From the NCBI GenBank assembly GCA_019321725.1, contig CM033107.1:16421445-16485444 (forward strand): a stretch of DNA of 64,000 bases, in the 5' to 3' direction. The notes beneath the pieces were generated by a model. It searched no databases, was not told where the DNA came from, and worked only from the letters and a program-made list of their open reading frames with translations. Shown in pieces: positions 56,253 through 64,000 of the stretch. The position numbers were made by a program, and so were the translations under genes. Within the stretch, counting starts at the first letter, position 1, and each line of letters starts with the position of its first letter. The DNA is from Paulownia fortunei. Taxonomy: Eukaryota; Streptophyta; Magnoliopsida; Lamiales; Paulowniaceae.

Positions 56253-57534
56253 GTCGTGGAACTTGAAAAAGTTCAAGAACCATAGAACACCACTGATACC
56301 ACAATAGAAATCCCGCCGGTTGAGGCTAGACCTTCTAATACATAACCTTCTAGGAGATCTAAGAGGATCTCAAAGCTACCTGAGAGGTATAGCTTTTTAT
56401 TAGAGAACAGCAAGGAGAATCTTCCTTTAGATAGTGATCCGAGGACCTATAGAGAAGCGATGTCAAACATCGATTCAGGAAAATAGCGTGAAGCCATACA
56501 GTTTGAGATGGACTCCATGTACTCCAACAAGGTATGGATCTTGGTGGACCCCCCACAGAAAATTATTCCCACTGGCTGTAAATGGGTCTACAAGCGAAAG
56601 CTTGGAGTAAATGGAGAGGTAGTGACCTATAAAGCTCGATTGGTCGTAAAAGGTTATACTCAGAAGCAAAGATTGACTATGAGGAATCTTTTTCACCAGT
56701 TGCAATGCTTAAATCCATTGGGATTCTACTTGCTATATCTGCATATTATGACTATAAAATATGGCAAATGGATGTGAAGATCGCCTTTCTAAATGGAAAT
56801 ATTAAGGAAGAGATCTACATGAGGTGGCTTGAGGGCTTCACATCCAGTGGGAGTGAGCAAAAGATTTGCAAACTCCAGAGATCCATTTATGGACTCAAAC
56901 AAGCTTCCTGAAGCTGGAACATCTGGTTTGATGAGACAATCAAAATGTTTGATTTTTATAAGAACCCGGATGAACCTTGTGTGTACAAGAAGGTTAGGGA
57001 GTGTAGTGACATTTGTTGTGCTATATGTTGATGACATCCTACTCGTTGGGAATGATGTAGGGATGCTGCAGTCAATGTTTTCAAAACCAAACCGGCCGAT
57101 TCAATTAGAATTGGAGGTCGGTCCAATTCAGTTAAGCCTACAAAACCATTTGACCAGTTTGACCTATCGTCAAAACTTCCCAGAATCGATCAAAAATGGC
57201 TAAAATCGATTTCACCAATTTTCATCCTTTTTTATTATTTTTTTTTAATTTTTATAATAGTTTAAATTTGATATTTTGTTATATTTATGTGATTATTTGG
57301 ATTTTATATTTTGTTATATATTTTTATGTAGTTATTTATTTATTTTTATATTTAAAATGCATTGCATAACAATAAATCTATTATATTATCATTTTACATA
57401 ATATAATAAGAAAATATAATCAGTTTTTATTAAATCGGTCTGACCGATTGAACCGTTAATTGTTAATAAGACTGGTTTGATCACTGATTCGATTAGGTAA
57501 GACTTGGTTGTCTAACTAATTATTCATAAAGGAT
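56253..57534 (+). pseudogene. Copia B reverse transcriptase (split by insert)
   Basis: RT: linker with RRSKRISKLPERYSFLLEN, then an open piece at 56508: KIIPTGCKWVYKRKLGVNGE, KARLVVKGYTQK. After a one-base frame change: LKSIGILLAISAYYDYKIWQ, MDVKIAFLNGNIKEEIYMR and KLQRSIYGLKQAS. After another: VVTFVVLYVDDILLVGNDVG (57006-57060) with the YVDD catalytic box intact. Directly after MLQS the frame enters a 420-bp insert (57078-57497) and resumes at the TTGGTTGTCTAACTAATTA stretch. Confidence 0.87.
57078..57497. mobile_element. MITE-like insert in copia B RT
   Basis: Copia A at 38131-38165 reads straight from GGGATGTTGCAATCAA to AGAACTTAGTTGTC, while B has about 420 extra bp between GGGATGCTGCAGTCAA and AGACTTGGTTGTC. 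The insert starts TTTTCAAAACCAAACCGGCC and near its end has AAATCGGTCTGACCGATTGAA; GGTCGG/CCGACC words at both ends are mutually inverted. No coding. Exact ends and target duplication are not resolved. Confidence 0.6.
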
Positions 57535-58400
57535 TTGGTAGATACATCCTTCATCCTTAGTATAAAGATCTATAGGGATAGATCTAGAAGGATGATTGGA
57601 TTATCCCAATCTACGTACATAGATAAGATGCTAAAGAGGTTTAGCATGGAGGAATCCAAGAGGGAATTCCTGCCAATAAGTCATGGCATTTCTCTCTCGA
57701 AGTCTATGTCACCTAAGACTCCCGAGAAAAGAGAAATGATGACTCGCATACCTTATGCATCTGCCATTAGAAGCATAATGTATGGTATACTATGTACGAG
57801 GCCTGATGTCGCACATGCTCTAAGTGTCACAAGCAGATATCAGTCCAATCCAGACAAAGAGCATTGGAAGATCATGAAGATGATCCTTAAGTACTTGAGA
57901 AGGACTAAGGATATCTTCTTAGTATACAGTGATGGGGAATTGAAGCTAGAAGGTTATACCGATTCTAGTTTCCAATTGGATATAGACGACTCGAAATTGA
58001 TGTCTGGATTCATATTCACCTTGAACTATGGTGCGGTTAGCTAGAAGAGTTCCAAGCAAGAGACCACCGCAGACTCCACTACTGAGGCTGAGTATATTAT
58101 TGCATGTGATGCAGCAAAGGAGGCTGTTTGGATAAGGAACTTCATCCAAGAGTTGGGTGTAGTTTCATCAATTGTTGATCCAGTAATGATATACTATAAC
58201 ATGGGGCTATTGCGCAAGAGAGGGAACCAAGATCTCATCAATGGTCCAAGCATATAATAAGACGATAGCAGTTGATTAGAGAGATCATTAGTAGGGGCAA
58301 TGTCATAGTGGATAGAGTTGCCTCGGCAGAAAATATAGCAGAGATACTGAATAAGCCTTTTAGCACAAAAAGTATTTGACGGACATCTTCAAAAGATGGG
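57535..58400 (+). pseudogene. Copia B RT C-terminus and RNase H
   Basis: An open stretch 57535-58044: LSQSTYIDKMLKRFSMEESK, RIPYASAIRSIMYGILCTRP, DVAHALSVTSRYQSNPDKEH, MILKYLRRTKDIFLVYSDGE and LEGYTDSSFQLDIDDSK. TAG at 58042-58044 replaces the Trp of SWKSSKQ. Next TTADSTTEAEYIIACDAAKE, AVWIRNFIQELGVVSSIVDP and MIYYNMGLL, where bases lost from the DNNGAIA segment shift the frame, and a degraded NKPFSTKSI end. RNase H acidic residues are present (YTDSS, EAEY). Confidence 0.86.
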
Positions 58401-58442
58401 CCTAAAATACATGGGCAATTAGCGCTAGGACAAGTAGAAGAT

Positions 58443-60427
58443 TGTTAGAGTAGTGCCCGGCGCGCCAATTAGATTAGCCGTTAGTTTCTCTTGTAATAGA
58501 CATTCTTAGTTATAATACATTTATTAAAGGTATTTTCTTTATCTTATAGCTCGTATTTATTTATTGCATATTAAATAAAATCCCTAGATCAATTATAGCC
58601 ATGGGGACATGCCTCTATGGCTTTGCTCTTAAACTATGTTCCGAGTTGAAGGCTTGTTTGAGAAGGGACATCGAATAGCCTAATAAGACTCGCGCATACG
58701 ATGCATGCTCGTAAGACGATGATGCCTCATTTCATGGACATCAGCGTAGAGATGCAAGTGCATGTATACGGGTACTTGTTAGAGAACAAGTACATTGAAC
58801 TGACCTGCTTGAAATTCTTAGTTGGAAATCCTAAATATCGAATTAAGAATTTCTACGTTATGATAGTGCACGACTAGTCCTTTAACTTGAGGCATCATGG
58901 TAATCTTATACGTGTAATGCCTTAGATGTATCCTCTGATTGCCTGAATATCATAAAGGGATTATGTTGGGTATTATATTTATGCTTATGAAGGTTAATGA
59001 GTGGCCAATAAAGGATCCGTCACTTGTTGGATAGAACAAGTGAATCTCCTATGTTCATAATTCATGACTCGAAAGACCTTGGCCAAGATAAAGTGAATAT
59101 CAGAAAGGATTTCGATGATTATTAAGAGTCACTGCAACTTGAAATGAATCATTGATATTGAGTCGATTAGGGTTTCGACTATTTCCATGCCCTAAACTCA
59201 ATAGGAAATTAGTTGAACGGAAGGACCTTACATGCATGGTACTGTAAACTGAAATAGGATCCCTTCTATATTCACCTAGACTAGTTTGTCGTAATTAACT
59301 CGCTAGGTGTTTTTCACGGATAGTGAGTGTTCTAGGATTAAGGAAGTTAATTCCTAGCGGATAATTAATTGGATTAATTAATTAGAAATAATATTATTCA
59401 TTAAGTTGTAAATGTTGCAAGCCCCTATAGTTTAGAAGTGACCTTAAAAGGTCACACACATTTAGAATTTAATATCTCTAGTCTATAAATATCCATAGGT
59501 TGGATATAATTAATTAATTAAATTAATTATTAATTAATTCAATATAATTAATTATTAATTAATTAATTAATTAATTGAATTAATTAATTAAAGAATAAAA
59601 TTAATTCAAAGGTGAACTAATTATCAATTAAATAGAGGACTATTTAATTAGACCTAATGAGATTAGGAATCCAATTGAAGTGAATAAATTAATTGATTGG
59701 ATAATAATTTAAGACTTGTTGGAGCCCAACTTGAAAATAAGAGAAAATTAAATAAGTGAGTAAGATTTTACTTTTTAAATAATATATGTTTATTCATATG
59801 AATTATGGGATAAATTCATAGCTTGGAAAGACAAGACAAAAGGAGCAAATGTTGCCCTAATTTGTAACATGTGTTTTTTTAGTTTGTTAAGAAAAGTGAG
59901 ACTTTCCCATACAAACTAATTACCATGTGAGGAATGAAATTAGGGTTGCCCTAAATTTTTGTAGCCTCCTTATTTATATATGATATTAATTGGAAAAAAA
60001 GACAAAATATCTATCCAACACTTCTATAATTTCGGCCATAACAAAGAATTAGAAGAAAATTTGTTTTCTTCTTTAGTCTTCATTTTCTCTTTTCTTGTAT
60101 TGCTCAAGTACATATTTTTAAATTATTTTTCTTTTACAAGTTAAATTAAGAACATTGAATAACTTTAATTTTTTAATTCACAAAGTTTGATTGAAGGTTA
60201 TAAGTTCCTCCACACTAGCTACAAAAGAAATAGAGTAGAAACTGAACAATTTAAATATTTTTTGTGTCTTGTCCAGGTGTGGACTTTTTTTAGAGGGAGG
60301 AACGCGTGGACCTCCTTTTTTGAGGCGTATTTGCAAACCACCGGATAAAATTGGTTGCCCCATTCCTTCATTATTAACGAAGGAGTCAAGAAGATATAAT
60401 ATTCACACTTTTAATTATACTATTTAA
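58443..60427 (+). repeat. Copia B 3' LTR (truncated by element H)
   Basis: Starts TGTTAGAGTAGTGCCCGG after AGTAGAAGAT and continues to ATTATACTATTTAA at 60427, where the H LTR begins. Comparison with 47990-48130 shows roughly 140 bp are left on the far side of H, outside the window. Contains a TTAA/AATT simple repeat at 59508-59592. No gene. Confidence 0.88.
59508..59592. repeat. (TTAA)n simple repeat
   Basis: About 85 bp composed almost wholly of TTAATTAA/AATTAATT words, strongly self-complementary. Shorter versions occur at the same place in the other copia LTRs (for example near 11800 and 300-350). Confidence 0.8.
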
Positions 60428-62708
60428 TGTAACACCCCTTAACCTAACTGCAGAGCCTAAACAAGCTGATACAGTTAAGTCAAGAAATGTTAATTTTTCA
60501 TCTTTACTAGAGTTATGGTTTTTAATAAAAGTTCCCATTTTTAGCTATAAGAGAAAGAACTTGAATCATTTTAAACACACCATATACATATATCAAAACT
60601 GAGTACATCTGTTTACAAAACCATAACAGAGCGGCTTATTTAAAAACAAAACAGAGTTTTCAAAATAAACTACAAAACAGGTCGAAGCATGGCATATGAA
60701 CAAATCTCTGTCCGACCGCTCTAGAGACTCAGTCAACCTCTAAACCTGTACATTTCCACCTGCATCACATGAATCTAATGAGCTAAAGGCTCAGTAAGAT
60801 GAAACTGATGCAATAACAAATAACATATATGCACATCTCATAAATCATTAAATGCAATATTCTATTTAATAACTTTCATTCATAAATCATTCTTTAGGGC
60901 CCTTGAAGTGTGGTACCTAACTAATAGCGATAGACCGTAGTTTTCGGAACCTGTTCATAATGATTGGCCAATAAGAGAACTAATACGGGGTTTCCATACT
61001 TGGTCTTTCAACCTCAGGTATTAGCCGTATTCTATCTCATTCATTGTGGCTTTTCTATACCATTTTTCAACCTCAAGTATTTGCCACCATTTGTTGGGTC
61101 CGCCGGTCCCTCCCGCGTCCCTTGTCTACCCGACCATCAATCAAGTACCATACTTCTTTTCAAAAACCTCATTATATTCTTAATAGTGTCATGCTTCATA
61201 AACCATAAATGCATCAAACATTACATCATTTGACAAACAATAACAATCACATTAAAACATGAACAACATTATATGATTCTTGTGATACAAAATGAAAGCT
61301 TCAACTTACCTCAAGTCCACTTTGTGCTAAGTGAAAAGGCCAATCTCTTTGGAAGATAGGATGTGTTAAAGGCCTAACATAATCAAATCATGTACCATTT
61401 AATATCCTTTTTATAAATCATTTAGTCTATTCTAGTTAAAGTTCATATACACTTTTCAATCTTTTGTAAAGAATTACATATCAATTACATAACCTTAAAA
61501 ACAATGCATACTCCATATTTTACTACTAATTCAAGACATTAAACATTAGGGCAGCCATTAAATAACTAATAATTCAAATATAATTATTAGGGCAGCCCCT
61601 AAAATATGCAACACAATCCAAATTAAAATGACGTAAATTGATTCTAACTTAAATTGATTCTAACCTTCAATTAAGCAAACTAATTGCTATTGTTTTCAAT
61701 CATTCAAAGAAACTTCCAAACACAATATAAGCATTACAAAATCAATAGAAACAAGTAAATTAAACAATTTCACAAGACTATCAATTTTGCTAAAAATTAG
61801 CTTAACTAGCTTGGTTTTGGCTTCAAGTGTAACTTACTTAAGTTTTCAATCATACAAAAGCATACTAAAACATGTAACCATCCAAGATACTACAAATTCA
61901 TCATAAGAAACATTGAAAAAGAATATACCTTGATTAAGTTGGATTTAAGCTTCAAAATCAACGGTTTTCAAGCTTAAAAGGATGGAAACTTGTTCTAGCT
62001 TGTGTTCTATGGATTGAATTCAATTTTTGTGAGTATGAGAGTGTAGAAATTTGGGAGAAACTTAGGAGAATAAGGGCTGGTCATTTTTGAGGTGCTTCAC
62101 AAGAAATATGGATGAAAATGATTTCTTTGACCTTTCAAAGAGAGGTAAGTGGAGGGTGATGATTGGTTGCATCATGCTTGGTGTCTTCTCATGCCAAAAG
62201 CCACGTTCATGGGCTAAGGAGATGACAAAAATTGATGCTTTGGTGTTATAATCAAGTGCAATGCGGTTTAGAATGGTTTTATGCAACCTAGTCAACCAAC
62301 CAATCAAATTGCACCATTGTGCATACTTTTAGTTCTTAGCCAATGTAACATATTTCAAGTAAATATTTAGGCAATTAATCACTTTAGCATATAACTAGTA
62401 TGGAGCAATACAAATAATTCATTTCATGGCCATTCAACACATCAATCTTCCTTAACCGAGATACCGAGCTTTTCACTGCAAAAAGGCACTTAAGGAATAT
62501 GTTAAATCAAGAAATGAAAGTTTGATCTCATATTTCATGTACTAATGCATGTTAAATCATAACTGAAGCATATAATAACAATTATTCATGTTCGTGCAAT
62601 CATGCTATTTGTATGCCATAATTCAATAATGCACATTGATTAGATGCATATTCATGCAAAATGCTTATTATTGGCTATGTAGGAGAGAATTGAGAATTGG
62701 GCATTACA
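60428..62708 (-). repeat. Element H 3' LTR
   Basis: 2281 bp. On the minus strand it starts TGTAATGCCCAATTC at 62708, immediately after the PPT-like AAGGAAGGAAGGAT, and ends AAGGGGTGTTACA at 60428. Shares the terminal style with the LTRs at 51870 and 15508 but little of the body. Chance frames only (for example 60964-61233, 62062-62307). Confidence 0.88.
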
Positions 62709-63999
62709 ATCCTTCCTTCCTTATAAAAATTTCGTCCTCGAAATTTGACGTACCAAATAATTCCGGATACTTGCTCTGCATTTCTTCTTCTCTTTCCCAT
62801 GTGGCCTCTTCTACAGAATGATTCCTCCATAATACTTTAACAAGTCGAATCTTTTTCGTTCTCAACTCTTTTTCCTTCTGATCTAGAATTTGCACTGGTT
62901 TCTCTTCATAGGCTAAATCATGAGTCAATTCCAACGGTTCATAACTCAACACATGAGAAGGGTTTGAAATGTACTTTCTCAACATAGACACATGGAAAAC
63001 ATTGTGAACAGTAGATAATGATGGAGGTAAGGCCACTCTATAAGCTTTATCACCAACTCTTTCGAGAATCTCGAATGGGCCGACATACCTTGGACTGAGT
63101 TTTCCTTTCTTTCCAAATCTCATAACACCTTTCATGGGAGCTACTTTTAAGAACACATGATCCCCAATGGCAAACTCTAGATCTTTTCTCCGTTTATCTG
63201 CATAACTTTTCTGTCTACTCTGCGCAATCTTCATTCTCTCTCGTATCTTCTCCACTACCTTAGCGGTATGTTGAACTATTTCTGGACCAAGTAGGCTTCG
63301 TTCTCCAACTTCATCCCAATGAACTGGAGATCTACATTTCCTTCCATACAATGCTTCATAAGGCGCCATTCCAATTGTTGATTGGTAGCTATTATTATAA
63401 GTAAACTCCACTAATGGAAGCTTTGCATCCCAACTCCCTTGAAAATCTAGCACACAAGCTCTTAACATATCCTCTAATATCTGAATAACCCTTTCTGATT
63501 GCCCGTCACTTTGTGGATGAAATGCTGTACTGAATGCAAGTTTTGTTCCCATGGCACTGTGTAAGCTCTTCCAAAATGTAGATGTAAACTTAGGATCTCT
63601 GTCAGACACTATTGAAACTGGCACCCCATGTAACCTGACTATCTCTTTAATATATTGTTGAGCATACTGGTCCATATTGTATGTGGATTTCACTGGAAGA
63701 AAATGGGCTGATTTAGTTAATCTATCAACAATCACCCATATGGAATTATACCCCTTTTGTGTTCTAGGTAATCCAAGCACAAAGTCCATTGTAATGTGCT
63801 CCCATTTCCACTCTGGAATCAACAAAGGCTTCAACAACCCTGATGGTCTTTGATGTTCAATCTTAACTTGTTGACAAGTTAGACATTCAGCCACAAATTT
63901 TGCTATATCTCTCTTCATTTTAGGCCACCAATAATGTTGTTGTAAGTCCTTATACATTTTTGTGCTACCTGGGTGTACTGAGTAAGGAGTAGTATGAGC
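62704..63999 (-). CDS. Element H pol C-terminus: integrase plus chromodomain (5' end outside window)
   Basis: An open minus-strand frame running to the window edge; ATG at 63957 is internal, since codons upstream (HTTPYSVHPGSTK) continue the polyprotein. Domains: zinc finger end CLTCQQVK (residues 28-35 counted from that Met); DDE core with MDFVLGLP (57-64), VSDRDPKF (117-124) and QSERVIQ (152-158); HP-x-S-x-GQ at 147-153; FTYNNSY; GDHVFLKVAPMKGVMRFGKK; PRYVGPFEIL; HNVFHVSMLRKY; and a chromodomain near 360-403 ending EEATWEREEEMQSKYPELF. The chromodomain directs integration to particular chromatin in this clade. The frame crosses the PPT and its stop TAA is completed by the first LTR bases (TG-TAA). 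No disruption visible; possibly functional, if the rest of pol is intact. Confidence 0.93.
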   Translation of the reverse strand, partial: AHTTPYSVHPGSTKMYKDLQQHYWWPKMKRDIAKFVAECLTCQQVKIEHQRPSGLLKPLLIPEWKWEHITMDFVLGLPRTQKGYNSIWVIVDRLTKSAHFLPVKSTYNMDQYAQQYIKEIVRLHGVPVSIVSDRDPKFTSTFWKSLHSAMGTKLAFSTAFHPQSDGQSERVIQILEDMLRACVLDFQGSWDAKLPLVEFTYNNSYQSTIGMAPYEALYGRKCRSPVHWDEVGERSLLGPEIVQHTAKVVEKIRERMKIAQSRQKSYADKRRKDLEFAIGDHVFLKVAPMKGVMRFGKKGKLSPRYVGPFEILERVGDKAYRVALPPSLSTVHNVFHVSMLRKYISNPSHVLSYEPLELTHDLAYEEKPVQILDQKEKELRTKKIRLVKVLWRNHSVEEATWEREEEMQSKYPELFGTSNFEDEIFIRKEGL

Positions 64000-64000
64000 T

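Larger units (their letters stand above)
46822..60427 (+). mobile_element. Copia element B (interrupted; 3' LTR cut by element H)
   Basis: Same family as A and C. Order: 5' LTR, primer site, leader, gag, protease, integrase, RT, RNase H, 3' LTR. Gag contains the inverted-LTR Tekay insertion (50160-54854), RT contains a MITE-like insert, and the 3' LTR is cut by Tekay element H at 60428. AATAT (46817-46821) is the likely left target duplication. Less decayed than A, yet with several stops. Confidence 0.9.
60428..64000 (-). mobile_element. Tekay/Del-like chromovirus H (partial)
   Basis: Minus-strand element inserted in the copia B 3' LTR: 3' LTR (60428-62708), then the end of pol, which continues past the window. 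The LTR has TGTAATGCCC...GGGGTGTTACA ends and the sole open long pol frame in the window, suggesting it is the youngest element here. The left target duplication should be TTTAA (60423-60427). Confidence 0.9.

Noticed and set aside
1..64000. tRNA/rRNA genes, CRISPR arrays, endogenous pararetrovirus sequences, intact host genes
   Set aside because: None seen. Matches to tRNA ends are retrotransposon primer sites, repeats are LTRs, and all RT domains belong to copia or gypsy LTR elements.

Overview
This is a plant nuclear window made almost entirely of nested LTR retrotransposons. It is AT-rich. The coding remnants are plant Ty1/copia (integrase-RT-RNaseH order), Ty3/gypsy Athila-like (tRNA-Asp-type primer site, CTTAAGTGTGGGGG-type polypurine tracts, a GGGAGGCAACCC-type post-pol signature) and Ty3/gypsy Tekay/Del-like chromoviruses (TGTAACACCC...GGGTGTTACA LTR ends, C-terminal chromodomain). 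The only recognisable host gene is an intronless LONELY GUY (LOG, cytokinin-activating) pseudogene. The species cannot be named from the sequence; a eudicot is likely. No rRNA, tRNA gene, CRISPR array or intact host gene was seen.

Layout, left to right. 1-1885: minus-strand copia element C (LTR plus RNase H tail), cut by element D. 1886-11463: minus-strand Athila-like element D (3' LTR, post-pol region with the LOG pseudogene and a decayed Cys-rich frame, then integrase, RNase H/RT, protease and gag), ending in a 100-N gap. 11564-41086: plus-strand copia element A. Its gag is split by a hAT-type MITE (14880-15241) and by a Tekay-like solo LTR (15508-35555 overall). That solo LTR itself holds two Athila-like elements: element 1 (15776-22275, plus strand, pol deleted) and element E (24166-34894, minus strand). 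A further solo LTR (24240-25863) sits in reverse orientation inside the 3' LTR of E. 41092-45600: remnants of Athila-like F and an extra LTR fragment G. 45601-46821: unassigned. 46822-60427: plus-strand copia element B, interrupted by a Tekay-like insertion with inverted LTRs (50160-54854), a MITE-like insert in RT (about 57078-57497), and Tekay-like element H (60428 to window end) in its 3' LTR. H has an open integrase-chromodomain frame.

Target-site duplications can be read directly for several insertions: GGTGT for element 1, GTGAT for E, AGTAT for the solo LTR in E, AGGGT for the inverted Tekay insertion, TACTT/TACTC for the Tekay solo LTR, and ATGTTGAT/ATGTCGAT for the MITE. They fix the order of insertion: F before A, A before the Tekay solo LTR, that before E, and E before its internal solo LTR.

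Nothing here works as a host operon or pathway. Apart from H, every coding region carries stops, frameshifts or deletions, many of them C-to-T/G-to-A type as expected of methylated, silenced repeats. The two most unusual items are the full-length intronless LOG copy lying sense-oriented between integrase and 3' LTR of element D, and the Tekay insertion that has LTR 3' (U5) ends at both termini yet a perfect 5-bp target duplication.
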